DNA of 64,000 bases from Haloimpatiens massiliensis (GTDB taxonomy: Bacteria > Bacillota > Clostridia > Clostridiales > Clostridiaceae): NCBI RefSeq assembly GCF_900184255.1, contig NZ_LT854640.1, forward strand, positions 1,149,422-1,213,421, written 5' to 3'. This document shows, piece by piece, positions 37,264 to 46,450 of the stretch. The notes below the pieces were generated by a model. The model had not been told where the DNA came from, did not search any database, and worked only from the letters and a program-made list of their open reading frames with translations. Both the position numbers and the translations under genes were made by a program. Each line of letters starts with the position of its first letter. Within the stretch, counting starts at the first letter, position 1.

Positions 37264-39600
37264 TTATTTATCATCCCAAAATTCTTCTAATATTTTTATA
37301 ATGCCCCTTTCATCCTTTTTAAAAATAGTACGCCAATGCTTAGGAAACAAGCTTCTATAAGTAGATGTGCCAAATCTAGTATCTATAAGAAGTACCACGC
37401 CTTTATCACTTTCCCTTCTTATTACTCTTCCCGCTGCTTGCATAACTTTATTCATTCCAGGATATATATATGAGTATTGAAATCCTTTGGAATTCTTTTC
37501 ATTATAATAATCTCTTATTAAATCCCTTTCTACACAAATTTGAGGCATACCAACTCCTACTACCACCGCTCCTATTAGCTTATCTCCTGTCAAATCTATT
37601 CCTTCTCCAAACATTCCACCCATTACAACAAATCCTACTAAAGTATCGTTCTTTCCTTCATCAAACATTTTTAAAAAATTTTCTTTTTCCTCTTCTTCCA
37701 TACTATATTCCTGTTTTACACATTGAATTTCTAAATTTAAGTCAATAAATTTTTGGTATAGTACTTCCATATATTCATAGGAAGGTACAAACACTAAATA
37801 ATTTCCCTTTTTAGATTTAATTACATTATATATATCCTGTACCACTTGGTCATATGTATACTTTCTTTGAGAATATTTAGTTGAAATTCTATTGTCTACC
37901 ACTAAGCATAAATTATTCTCTGGGAATGGTGATTTAAGCCTTAATTTATAACTTTCACCACTACCATTAAGCACGTTCATATAATAATCTATCGGAGCTA
38001 AAGTAGCAGAAAAGAATATAGTGGATTTAACTACTTTCCCAAAGGCTTCTATAAATTTAGATGGATCTAAACAAAATAACTTCAATACAATATCATTTTT
38101 TTCTTTCTTAAAATAACTTACATACTGCTCTCCATACCATTCACAAACCTTACAAAATCTATAAACATTAAAATATACCTCTAAAAGCTCATCTTTAAAC
38201 TCCCACTCTTCTTCCTTACTCAACCATTTATCACATATGCTTAAAAACTTTCTAGATAAAGAATAAATATCTTCCGGTAAATTTTTACTTATATAATACT
38301 CTTCCTCCACCTCCTTTTTATTTTTAAGAAAAAAGGAATTTATTTTACTTAAATTTTTATATAAATCTGGTATTTTTTCTTTTACAATCTTTTTTAAATC
38401 CATCATAGTTTTTTTGCTTAATTCAGCCGAATACATCTCTCTACTTCTATCTACTAAATTGTGTGCTTCATCTACTAAAATTACATAATCATTGTAAGAA
38501 TCAAAAAATCTTCTTAAATAGACTCTAGGATCAAATACATAATTATAGTCACAAATTATACAATCAGCCCAATTACATAAATCAAGAGAGAATTCAAAAG
38601 GACATACTTCATATTTCTCAGCATACATTTTAATTTTTTCATCATCTATTAAATTTTCTTTTTGAAAAATTTCTTCTATGGCATCAGTAACCCTGTCATA
38701 ATGCCCTTTTGCATAAGGACATATATCCGGATCGCAATTTTTATCTTTAAAACATATCTTTTCTTTAGAAGTTAATGAAACAGATTTTAATTTAAGACCA
38801 TTTTCTAGCATATAATTCATAGTATTTTCTGCAGCTATTTTCCCCATATTTTTAGCTGTCAAGTAAAATATTTTAGAACATATTCCCTCTCCCATTCCTT
38901 TTATACTTGGAAATAAAGTAGCTAAAGTTTTTCCTGTACCCGTTGGTGCTTCTGCAAATAATTTTTTACCTTTCTTTATGGTTTTATATACTCCTATAGC
39001 AAACTCTCTCTGACCTTTTCTATAATTATTAAAGGGAAATTTTAAATCTTTTATAGAATTATCTCTAACACATCTCCAGTTTTGCCTCATCTTTGCATAT
39101 TTTAAATATCTATTTAACATTCCATAAAAAAAGTCTTTTAATTCCTCAAAAGAAAACTCTTTTATAAATGTTTTTATATCTTCATTTACGAAAGAATAAT
39201 AGGTAAGTTGAACCTTTATACTAGTTAAAGAATTTTCATCTGCATATATAAATCCATAGCATTTAGCCTGTGCCCAATGAGCTAAATTAAAATCCTCATA
39301 TATTTCTTCTAAAGGTCTTGTGGTGGTTTTTATTTCATCAATTACAACTTCATTTTCTAAAATTATTACCCCATCAGCTCTTCCACTTATCTCTATTTTT
39401 ATATCATCTATATCTGAAGTATGACATAGGTAAAATTCCTTGTTATAATTTTCTCCACCTTTCTTTTGAATTTTTTGGTGAATTTTTATTGCATCTACAT
39501 TTCTAGATGCTCCTTTAAAACTAGATATCAAATCTCCTCTTCTATATAAAAATTCTACTAAATCCCTCACTGAAACTTTTATTATATGGCTACTATCCAT
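37264..39600 (-). CDS. XPD/DinG-type DNA helicase with N-terminal nuclease domain
   Basis: 778 residues. Residues 1-180 resemble a Cas4/RecB-type PD-(D/E)XK domain, with SGRADGVI and VVIDEIKTT as the Asp and Glu-x-Lys elements. The helicase part has Walker A (EAPTGTGKT), DEAH (LVDEAHNL), Fe-S cysteines (CFKDKNCDPDICPY, then YEVCPFE), and motif VI (QAAGRVIRRESDKG). This is the clostridial DEAD_2/helicase-C-2 family. It probably unwinds damaged or structured DNA 5'-3'; whether the nuclease part cleaves is not known. GGAGG precedes the ATG; the gene stands alone. Confidence 0.87.
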   Translation of the reverse strand: MDSSHIIKVSVRDLVEFLYRRGDLISSFKGASRNVDAIKIHQKIQKKGGENYNKEFYLCHTSDIDDIKIEISGRADGVIILENEVVIDEIKTTTRPLEEIYEDFNLAHWAQAKCYGFIYADENSLTSIKVQLTYYSFVNEDIKTFIKEFSFEELKDFFYGMLNRYLKYAKMRQNWRCVRDNSIKDLKFPFNNYRKGQREFAIGVYKTIKKGKKLFAEAPTGTGKTLATLFPSIKGMGEGICSKIFYLTAKNMGKIAAENTMNYMLENGLKLKSVSLTSKEKICFKDKNCDPDICPYAKGHYDRVTDAIEEIFQKENLIDDEKIKMYAEKYEVCPFEFSLDLCNWADCIICDYNYVFDPRVYLRRFFDSYNDYVILVDEAHNLVDRSREMYSAELSKKTMMDLKKIVKEKIPDLYKNLSKINSFFLKNKKEVEEEYYISKNLPEDIYSLSRKFLSICDKWLSKEEEWEFKDELLEVYFNVYRFCKVCEWYGEQYVSYFKKEKNDIVLKLFCLDPSKFIEAFGKVVKSTIFFSATLAPIDYYMNVLNGSGESYKLRLKSPFPENNLCLVVDNRISTKYSQRKYTYDQVVQDIYNVIKSKKGNYLVFVPSYEYMEVLYQKFIDLNLEIQCVKQEYSMEEEEKENFLKMFDEGKNDTLVGFVVMGGMFGEGIDLTGDKLIGAVVVGVGMPQICVERDLIRDYYNEKNSKGFQYSYIYPGMNKVMQAAGRVIRRESDKGVVLLIDTRFGTSTYRSLFPKHWRTIFKKDERGIIKILEEFWDDK

Positions 39601-39640
39601 GTGGTAATTCCTCCAATTTTTAAAAAGGTAAATAAAATAT

Positions 39641-39669
39641 AAAAAGCGGTAAGTATTCCTTAAACCCGC
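39641..39669 (-). terminator. Probable terminator of the small membrane protein gene
   Basis: Short stem GCGGG / ACCGC-type pairing (39646-39649 with 39666-39669 plus flanking pairs) with TTTTTATATTT after it on the minus strand. Confidence 0.5.
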
Positions 39670-39708
39670 ATTTTATACCCTTTCTTTATTTAATTAAAAT
39701 ACAAAATT

Positions 39709-39921
39709 TTATTTTTTAATGAAATAATACACTACTGCTATTATAAGAATAGCTACCAAAAAAGGTACTCCAAATACCAATTTAAACACTGCAGAAATTA
39801 TAGCTAAAACTATACCAATTACAAATACCACTGCAGCTATTGGTAAAACTATAGCTCCCAATACAACTGCCACAAGTACCAATACTATTAAAGTTAAAAT
39901 TATACCAAGTAATACCCCCAT
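39709..39921 (-). CDS. Small hydrophobic membrane protein
   Basis: 70 residues, almost entirely hydrophobic, with two or three membrane helices rich in Ile, Val, Ala and Leu and ending in a lysine pair. GGGGG precedes the ATG. No family motif; the low complexity prevents assignment. It lies alone between the helicase gene and a sigma factor gene. Confidence 0.6.
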   Translation of the reverse strand: MGVLLGIILTLIVLVLVAVVLGAIVLPIAAVVFVIGIVLAIISAVFKLVFGVPFLVAILIIAVVYYFIKK

Positions 39922-40142
39922 ATATACCCCCTTAATGCAAATTGATTAAATATATTTTATAAAATTAAATTAAACTTCATAACTTACATTACTATATTTA
40001 AATATAGAGTATTTTTTAATGTAAAATGAATGTGGAAATTCCTTAAATCTATTCTAGTAAAAACTCCTATGGGAATTTTGTATTTAATTTCAAATATCAT
40101 CATACAATTATATATTATAAATTTTAATCACAATTATTTGTT

Positions 40143-41021
40143 TTATGATATGATGTAATCTTTTAATATTCTTGCTCTAGTAGGATGCCTTAATTTTCTT
40201 ATAGTCTTAGCCTCTATTTGTCTTATTCTTTCTCTAGTTATTTTATAGTATTTTCCTATTTCCTCTAAAGTTTTAGGCTCCCTTTCATATAGTCCAAATC
40301 TGTCCCTAATAATTTTTTCTTCTCTTGGGGATAAAGTTTGAAGTACTTTTTCTATATCTTTCCTTAATAAATTTCTATAAACTGTATCTTCCACATCAAA
40401 ATCATCATATATATAACTATTTAAACTATAGTATGATGGAATTATATCCAAAAGCTCCCCTTCATCAATTCCATCTTCAGAGTTAGCACTTTGATTTAAT
40501 GAGGCTATTCTCTTTATTCTATTCTGAAGTTCTTTCATCTCCTCATATTCCTCTAAGGAAATATTCAATTGCTTACATATAAGCTCTTTTTTTATACATC
40601 CGTATCTACATAATTGATTTTTTTCTATTCCATTTATTTTATTTATCTTTTCAATTACGTGAACGGGCAACCTTACTAAAAAACCTTTATCATATATAGC
40701 TCTATCTATATGTTGATTTATCCAATAATAAACATAAGTAGAAAACTCCGTACCTTTATTAATATCAAATTTTTCTATGCCCTTTATAAGCCCTATTATT
40801 CCCTCTTGAATCAGATCCTCATAGGTAAAAGATGATATTTTTGATTTCTTAAAAGCTACCTTTCTTACTAAATTTATATTGTTCAGTATCAGTTTTTCTT
40901 TAGACTTCATATCTCCCTTAACTTTATAAAGGTATATAAGTTCCTTATTGTTTTCATAGAATGTATTTTTACTGTCAGTTTCCTGGTGCAATTTGTTTAT
41001 ATCATGAATACCACAATACAT
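40143..41021 (-). CDS. RNA polymerase sigma-70 family factor
   Basis: 292 residues. Region 2 (INLVRKVAFK, EDLIQEGIIGLIKGIEKFD, then EFSTYVYYWINQHIDRAI), region 3, and region 4 (LSPREEKIIRDRFGL, then TLEEIGKYYKITRERIRQIEAK) are all present; the long acidic region 1.1 of primary factors is absent. It looks like a secondary (group 2) sigma factor. GGTGAT precedes the ATG. No anti-sigma gene is adjacent. Its regulon cannot be told from here; it is distinct from the canonical sporulation sigma operons by context. Confidence 0.88.
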   Translation of the reverse strand: MYCGIHDINKLHQETDSKNTFYENNKELIYLYKVKGDMKSKEKLILNNINLVRKVAFKKSKISSFTYEDLIQEGIIGLIKGIEKFDINKGTEFSTYVYYWINQHIDRAIYDKGFLVRLPVHVIEKINKINGIEKNQLCRYGCIKKELICKQLNISLEEYEEMKELQNRIKRIASLNQSANSEDGIDEGELLDIIPSYYSLNSYIYDDFDVEDTVYRNLLRKDIEKVLQTLSPREEKIIRDRFGLYEREPKTLEEIGKYYKITRERIRQIEAKTIRKLRHPTRARILKDYIIS

Positions 41022-41223
41022 TTAAAATCACCAACCAATCAATGCAATATATTATTAATGTTCTATATTATATTAGAAAATCCCTTTATAAATTACATTT
41101 TTTAAAATATTTTAATAACTAATATAGCATTGATATTTACAACCATACTATGAAAAATTCATTTATAATTATGTTAATACTTTAACTGGGAATTCATAAT
41201 CAATGGAATTATGAATTTCTATA

Positions 41224-41964
41224 TTATAAAAAACCGCCATCTACTGTTATTATTTGCCCAGTTACATATCTTGAAGAATCATCACATAAAAATCCCACTA
41301 CTTCCCCTATATCTTCTCCTTGACCCATTCTCATCATAGGTATTTCTTCAATCAGAGCTTCTTTTTCCTCTGTGGAAAAACATTTATTCATTTGGGTATC
41401 TATAACTCCCGGTGATACAGCATTAACTCTAATGCCTGATGGTGCTAATTCCTTAGCTAAAGCCTTTGTAAAAGAGTTCACAGCCCCCTTAGATGCTGAA
41501 TATATAACTTCGCAAGAAGCTCCTACATTGCCCCATATGGATGAAATATTAACAATAGTGCCTTTTTTTCTATTTATCATATGCTCCACTACTGCATGAC
41601 AACAGTTAAATACTCCCTTAAAGTTTACATTCATTATTTCATCAAACTCTTCCTCTTTTAGATCCATGAATAAACCTACTTTTGATATACCTGCATTATT
41701 AACTAATATATCCAATTTAGAAAATCTCTTTATTATATCTTCAATCATACTTTTGCAAAAAGAATGATTACTTACATCCCCCTTATATAAAAAACCTCTT
41801 CCTCCATTTTCATTAATCAATTCTACTGTTTCTTCTGCTCCTTTTTGATCTTCCTTATAATTCACTATAACATTTGCTCCTCTTTTACCGAGTTCTATAG
41901 CAATACTTCTACCTATGCCTCTAGAGGCTCCTGTAACCAATGCTATCTTACCACCTAAACTCAC
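41224..41964 (-). CDS. Short-chain dehydrogenase, FabG-like
   Basis: NAD(P)-dependent reductase of 246 residues. The dinucleotide-binding motif is TGASRGIG; NNAG, the catalytic Ser (NISSIWG), Tyr-x-x-x-Lys (YSASKGA) and the C-terminal VTGQIITVDGG are all present. In Firmicutes, close relatives include FabG and YmfI (EF-P 5-aminopentanone reductase); the location outside a fatty-acid cluster makes YmfI-like function worth considering. The GTG start has GGGGAGAT upstream. It ends 2 kb before the next non-related gene and follows cobO by 23 bases. Confidence 0.87.
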   Translation of the reverse strand: MSLGGKIALVTGASRGIGRSIAIELGKRGANVIVNYKEDQKGAEETVELINENGGRGFLYKGDVSNHSFCKSMIEDIIKRFSKLDILVNNAGISKVGLFMDLKEEEFDEIMNVNFKGVFNCCHAVVEHMINRKKGTIVNISSIWGNVGASCEVIYSASKGAVNSFTKALAKELAPSGIRVNAVSPGVIDTQMNKCFSTEEKEALIEEIPMMRMGQGEDIGEVVGFLCDDSSRYVTGQIITVDGGFL

Positions 41965-41987
41965 TTTATCATCTCCCCTTTTCTAAA

Positions 41988-42503
41988 TCATTTATCTATA
42001 CCATCCCTAGACAGCACTCCTTGTGTATAGTAATGTTTTATTTCCTTCATTTCTGTAACCAAATCTGCCATTTCTATAATTTCTTTTGGAGCATATCTCC
42101 CTGTTATCACCACTTCAATTTGCTCATTTCTATTTTTTATTGCATTTACTACATCATTTAAATCTATTAATTTATAGTAAAATGCTATAGTTATTTCATC
42201 TAATATAACCAGTGAATATTCCTTTGAATTAAGGATATGCTTACATTTTTCCCAAGCTTTTTTTGCAGCTAATATATCTTCTTCCTCTGGATCTCTATTT
42301 ATAAAGCAATCTCTGCCTAGCTGTTCTATAGTTATATTTGGTATGTATTCTACTACCTTACACTCATTATATTTCATTCCTTTTATAAACTGTCCTATAT
42401 AAACATTTTTTCCTGCCATAGCTGCTCTAACTGCAAGTCCTATAGCTGCTGTAGTTTTGCCCTTACCATTTCCTGTATATACATGAACATATGATTTTTT
42501 CAT
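41988..42503 (-). CDS. cobO: Corrinoid adenosyltransferase CobO (BtuR)
   Basis: 171 residues. It transfers the adenosyl group from ATP to reduced corrinoids. The P-loop is TGNGKGKTTAAIGL, and the family patterns VILDEITIAF and TGRYAPKEIIEMADLVTEM are present. GGGGAG precedes the ATG. It belongs to the late cobalamin group running down to 46450, although a 330-bp repeat element separates it from cobS. Confidence 0.94.
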   Translation of the reverse strand: MKKSYVHVYTGNGKGKTTAAIGLAVRAAMAGKNVYIGQFIKGMKYNECKVVEYIPNITIEQLGRDCFINRDPEEEDILAAKKAWEKCKHILNSKEYSLVILDEITIAFYYKLIDLNDVVNAIKNRNEQIEVVITGRYAPKEIIEMADLVTEMKEIKHYYTQGVLSRDGIDK

Positions 42504-42530
42504 TTAAAACACTCCCCTTAATAACTATAG

Positions 42531-42860
42531 TTTATTAACTATACTTTCACACATAAATTGTACATTAGATGAATAAACATTCTTAATTTAGAATTTAGGT
42601 AGATAAGAAGTAAAAGGTAAGAAGTAAGAGCTCTTGAAAAAATTCAACAAGGCTGAATTTTCAACACAGCTATTACTGTCTGTTCTTACTTATTCACAAA
42701 TTAATTATAAAAAACTCTTTGAGTTTTATCCTTAACTCTTACTTCTTAGCTATTACCTGTCACTTATCTGCAAATTTCAAATTATAATTAATTTCTAAAA
42801 GAACTTTATTCTTCATTTTAAATTTTTATTTTATAACTGCAAAAATTGAATTATTAATTT
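42531..42860. repeat. Long palindromic element (family 2, copy 2)
   Basis: About 330 bp filling the cobO-cobS gap. Its ends match the terminal repeats of copy 1 (on the right, the reverse of TTATTAATAATTCAA with CAGTTATAAAAT). Inside are AAGAAGTAAGAG on one arm and CTCTTACTTCTTA on the other, a hairpin of the type AAATTCAAC..GCTGAATTT at 42639-42660, and a second one, CTCTTTGAG, near 42714. It ends six bases before the cobS stop codon. Confidence 0.7.
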
Positions 42861-42865
42861 ATCCT

Positions 42866-43621
42866 TTAAAAAATAATAGCAGACATAACTATTAAAGTAA
42901 CTATCTCTATAGCTTCACTAGTAAATCCTAAAGTATCTCCAGTATGACCACCTATATAATGTTTAGAAAATATATTTATTAATAAAGTTAACAATATATC
43001 TACTATAGCAATTATCAAAAAGTTTCCTGCCCCTACTATAGGTAGTATTATAATCATTCCTATTAAAGAGGATACTATTACTCCTATGAGCTCCACATTT
43101 CCTATAAATACATTTCCCGAACCAGTTTTTTTTGCAGTATTCCCTATATAACATATAAATACTACGCAACACTTTGCCATTACAGGAACTGCTATAATCC
43201 ATAAACTAAAGCCCCCAGTGATTAAATTTGATATTCCTACATACTTTAAAATAAAATTGCAAATTATAGCTATACATGAATAAGTTCCAATTCTACTGTC
43301 CTTCATTACCTCTATTATTTTTTCTTTTCCTCCTTTAAAGGAAAAAAAACCATCAAAAACATCTCCCCATCCATCTACATGGAGAGCTCCTGTTATAAGA
43401 AGTGATGCTATGATTGCAAAAACTGCCACTATATTTACAGGTAAAATTCTACTAAAAGAATATATTACTATCCATTGAACCCCACCAATTATAAGTCCAA
43501 TTATAGGAAAAAATATTAATCCCTTTTTAAAATTATCCATTTCGCAAGGTAAATTTTTATTTATAGGTATTCTTGTTAAGAACTGTACAAAAAGTAGAAA
43601 ATTATTAAAGAATTCCTTCAC
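42866..43621 (-). CDS. cobS: Adenosylcobinamide-GDP ribazoletransferase CobS
   Basis: Membrane enzyme of 251 residues that joins adenosylcobinamide-GDP to alpha-ribazole in the last step of cobalamin synthesis. The N-terminal FVQFLTRIPI, the motif GALHVDGWGDVFDGFFSFKG with its acidic residues, and several membrane helices are typical. The GTG at 43621 is the best start: GGAGATGAG lies before it, and other cobS proteins begin at this point. Upstream lies a MITE copy between cobS and cobU. Confidence 0.92.
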   Translation of the reverse strand: MKEFFNNFLLFVQFLTRIPINKNLPCEMDNFKKGLIFFPIIGLIIGGVQWIVIYSFSRILPVNIVAVFAIIASLLITGALHVDGWGDVFDGFFSFKGGKEKIIEVMKDSRIGTYSCIAIICNFILKYVGISNLITGGFSLWIIAVPVMAKCCVVFICYIGNTAKKTGSGNVFIGNVELIGVIVSSLIGMIIILPIVGAGNFLIIAIVDILLTLLINIFSKHYIGGHTGDTLGFTSEAIEIVTLIVMSAIIF

Positions 43622-43691
43622 TATACTCATCTCCAATTATTTAAATTGTAAAATCATCTTTTAATAAACTTTTATTTCGCAAGTATAATAT

Positions 43692-43857
43692 GATTATCTC
43701 ACAAAAAGCATTACATTACTTGAATTATGAAATTTCTCTGGAATGACTTGCATAAGAAGCAAAGGAACTATTTAAATTTATTGTTCCGAGCTTTTATGCA
43801 AGTCATGGAGGAGAATTTCATAATTCCACCGCATTGTACCTTTTTTGTGGTTTAATC
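43692..43857. repeat. Miniature inverted-repeat element (family 1, copy C)
   Basis: 166 bp in the cobU-cobS gap. The ends are GATTATCTCACAAAAAG and CTTTTTTGTGGTTTAATC, with middle arms GACTTGCATAAGA / TTTTATGCAAGTC and inner arms GGAAC / GTTCC. It is flanked by the direct repeat ATAATAT at 43685-43691 and 43858-43864. Relative to copy B it lacks the innermost 150-bp palindrome. Confidence 0.82.
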
Positions 43858-43874
43858 ATAATATTTATTATTAA

Positions 43875-44423
43875 TTATTTTAGTTTTAGTGGCAGTCCAC
43901 AGGCCGTAAAATAAACCTCGTGACTTTTTTTAGCTATAAATTGATTGGTAAACCCTGCAATATCTCTAAAAATTCTACTCAACTTATACTCCGGCACCAA
44001 ACCGCTTCCCACTTCGTTAGTTACCATAACTAAATTTATACCCTTTTCTTGCGCTTTATCTATAAACTTTCCGAATTGATCTTTTATATATATTAGTAAT
44101 TCATCTACTTCTTCCATGGACATACCATCAAAGTCTTTACTTTCCTCAAACATTAAATTAGTTATCATAACAGTAACACAATCTAACATTATATTTTTAT
44201 GGTTACATTTTTCTACAATCATGTCTAAATCCTTAAATCCCTCATAGGTTTCCCATTTTGAATTTCTACTCTCCCTATGTTTTTTGATTCTGTCTTTCAT
44301 CTCTCCATCTGTAACTATAGCCGTAGCTATATAAAGCACATCATCTGTCTCCTTTAACAAATTCTCTGCAAAACTACTTTTGCCACTTCTACTTCCACCA
44401 GTAACTAAAACCACTTTGCTCAC
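43875..44423 (-). CDS. cobU: Adenosylcobinamide kinase / guanylyltransferase CobU
   Basis: 182 residues, bifunctional: phosphorylates adenosylcobinamide and transfers GMP to it, giving the CobS substrate. The P-loop GGSRSGKSSFAENL, the guanylylated-His region IKKHRESR and the C-terminal VTNEVGSGLVPE are all present. The GTG start has GGGGAGG upstream. In line with cobC and cobT upstream and cobS downstream. Confidence 0.94.
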   Translation of the reverse strand: MSKVVLVTGGSRSGKSSFAENLLKETDDVLYIATAIVTDGEMKDRIKKHRESRNSKWETYEGFKDLDMIVEKCNHKNIMLDCVTVMITNLMFEESKDFDGMSMEEVDELLIYIKDQFGKFIDKAQEKGINLVMVTNEVGSGLVPEYKLSRIFRDIAGFTNQFIAKKSHEVYFTACGLPLKLK

Positions 44424-44574
44424 TTTAAAAGCCTCCCCTTTCTATATGCTATAATTCTAGTACTAAATTATTTTTCTCATAATCACTAATGTACCCACCG
44501 AACTTTTTTTATAAAAATTTTAAAAATATTTTGTACTCAATTTTAAATTGCACTTCTTTTATTTCACTAGCAAA

Positions 44575-45174
44575 CTAGTCAACTAATAAAGGGTGTATTA
44601 TAGAATCTAAATAAAGATTTCCATATTCATATTTAATCAAAACCCTATCTCCATTTGCACAAGCAAACTTCCAAAACAAATCTATATTTTCCTCCATTAC
44701 ATAACATAAAATCGCCTTGATAACTCCTGAATGAGTTACAATGAGAACATTGTCGTACTTCATTTGTTTTAATTCATCCATAAAATTAGAAACCCTTTCA
44801 TACATTTCCATGTAGGTTTCTCCACCAGGTGGTCTAAAATTTTTCCAATCCTTTAACCACATTTCACATTCCTTTGGATACTCCTTAGAAAGCTCTTCAA
44901 AAGTTTTCCCTTCAAAGTCTCCAAAACTGGTTTCCTTTAATCTTTCATCCTTATATAATGACTTTGGCTTTTCTCTTAATATAATTTTAGCTGTCTCATA
45001 TGCTCTTTTAGTATCACTTATATAAACCTTATCTATGTTTATGTCCTTAAAAAATTTCGATAAAGCTTCTATTTGAGCAACTCCTTTTTTATTTAACCCT
45101 ACATTCATACTGCCATAATAAGTTCCCCTTGCATTTTGAAAAGTTTCCCCATGCCTTACTAAGTATATATTCAT
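44575..45174 (-). CDS. cobC: Alpha-ribazole phosphatase-type histidine phosphatase CobC
   Basis: 199-residue member of the phosphoglycerate-mutase-like superfamily, with the catalytic LVRHGET, the second Arg in SDTKRAYETA, the Glu in FGDFEGK and the final VTHSGVIKA. Placement between cobT and cobU supports alpha-ribazole-5'-phosphate phosphatase activity. The ATG at 45174 gives the family N-terminus NIYLVRHGE; the frame is open to 45210, and two earlier ATG codons cannot be excluded. Confidence 0.87.
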   Translation of the reverse strand: MNIYLVRHGETFQNARGTYYGSMNVGLNKKGVAQIEALSKFFKDINIDKVYISDTKRAYETAKIILREKPKSLYKDERLKETSFGDFEGKTFEELSKEYPKECEMWLKDWKNFRPPGGETYMEMYERVSNFMDELKQMKYDNVLIVTHSGVIKAILCYVMEENIDLFWKFACANGDRVLIKYEYGNLYLDSIIHPLLVD

Positions 45175-45239
45175 TTCTTTATAAAACCTCATCTCTTTTT
45201 TAATCTTCAACTATAATCTTATACCAAGGTTTAAAATTT

Positions 45240-45373
45240 ACTAATTCAACTTTCGCAGTTATAATAGCTAAGAAGTAATAGTTGTAGTGAAAATTCAACT
45301 TTGCTGAATTTTTTCAATAGTTTTTACTTTTTACCTATTAGTTCTTACCTTTTCACTTTTACTTCTTACCTTA
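45240..45373. repeat. Palindromic element, shortened copy (family 2, copy 3)
   Basis: About 134 bp filling the cobT-cobC gap. The left end CTAATTCAACTTTCGCAG matches the family terminal repeat; inside are AAGAAGTAATAG, the hairpin AAATTCAAC TTT GCTGAATTT followed by TTT, and TCTTACC / CTTCTTACC units. The right terminal repeat is missing. It ends directly before the cobT stop codon. Confidence 0.65.
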
Positions 45374-45376
45374 TGT

Positions 45377-46450
45377 TTATTTTTCTCTTATATCTATATA
45401 TTCATTAACATCTAGTGCTGCATCTTCAAAGGTTCCCATGTTTTCCATAGTATAAATTGCAGCTTCTATTATATTAAAAGCTAAAGGGCATCCAGACCCT
45501 TCCCCTAATCTCATTTTTAAATTAAGTAACGGCTGTACTCCTATTTCTTTTAACATATATATAGCAGCAGGTTCAGCTGATAAATGGGAGGAAAATATGT
45601 AATTTTTGCACAAAGGGTTTAACCTGCAAGCACATAAAGCTGCTGCAGATGCTATAAATCCGTCTATAACAATAGCTACTCTATTTTTAGCTGCTGCTAA
45701 AAAGCAACCACAAAGTCCTGCAATGTCATATCCGCCAACTTTAGACAATACATCTATAACATCATTTTTATCTGGCTTATTTACTTCTATAGCTTTTCTA
45801 ATAGCCTCTCTTTTACACATTAACTGTTTATCTGTTATACCAGATCCCTTTCCTGCAGTAATTTCAGGGTCTAAATCGCAAAGTACACTCAAAACCGCTG
45901 CACTAGTAGTGGTATTTCCTACTCCCATTTCTCCTGTACCAAATAAATTTACTCCTTCTTCTACTAGTTTATCTACCATTTCTATACCTATTTCTATGGC
46001 TCTTATAGCTTGTTCTCTTGTCATTGCAGGTTCTCTAGACATATTTTTTGTACCATAGGAAATTTTTTTATCTATTATTAAACTATTATGGAAATCACAA
46101 TTTACCCCTATATCCACTACAGTCATGTTCGTGTTAGTGAACTTAGAAAGAACGTAAACTCCAGTTATATCTCTAGTAAAATTATTTGTGACTATACTTG
46201 TTATCTTCTGAGAATTATTGCTTACATTCTCCTCTACAACTCCATTATCTGAGCACATTATTATTATATTTTTATTTTTTATCTTAGGAAAAACATTTCC
46301 CGTTATACCTGCCATTTGAGCAGCTATTTCCTCTAGTCTTCCTAGACTACCAATTGGTTTAGTTAAATTGTCTATTCTACTCCATGCTTTTTTTACAGCC
46401 GCTTCATCCAATGGCTCAATTCCCTTTATCGTACTTTCCAATAATGGCAT
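45377..46450 (-). CDS. cobT: Nicotinate-nucleotide-dimethylbenzimidazole phosphoribosyltransferase CobT
   Basis: 357 residues, full length. Makes alpha-ribazole phosphate from nicotinate mononucleotide and a lower-ligand base. Recognisable are KPIGSLGRLE, GTGEMGVGNTTTSAA and the catalytic Glu in MRLGEGSGCPLA. GGGGGAG precedes the ATG. It is the first gene of the cobT-cobC-cobU-cobS-cobO series. No cobalamin riboswitch was found in its 190-base upstream region. Confidence 0.95.
   Translation of the reverse strand: MPLLESTIKGIEPLDEAAVKKAWSRIDNLTKPIGSLGRLEEIAAQMAGITGNVFPKIKNKNIIIMCSDNGVVEENVSNNSQKITSIVTNNFTRDITGVYVLSKFTNTNMTVVDIGVNCDFHNSLIIDKKISYGTKNMSREPAMTREQAIRAIEIGIEMVDKLVEEGVNLFGTGEMGVGNTTTSAAVLSVLCDLDPEITAGKGSGITDKQLMCKREAIRKAIEVNKPDKNDVIDVLSKVGGYDIAGLCGCFLAAAKNRVAIVIDGFIASAAALCACRLNPLCKNYIFSSHLSAEPAAIYMLKEIGVQPLLNLKMRLGEGSGCPLAFNIIEAAIYTMENMGTFEDAALDVNEYIDIREK

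Noticed and set aside
45606..46058. A 150-codon plus-strand open frame inside cobT
   Set aside because: Antisense shadow of a complete and well-conserved cobT; no ribosome site.
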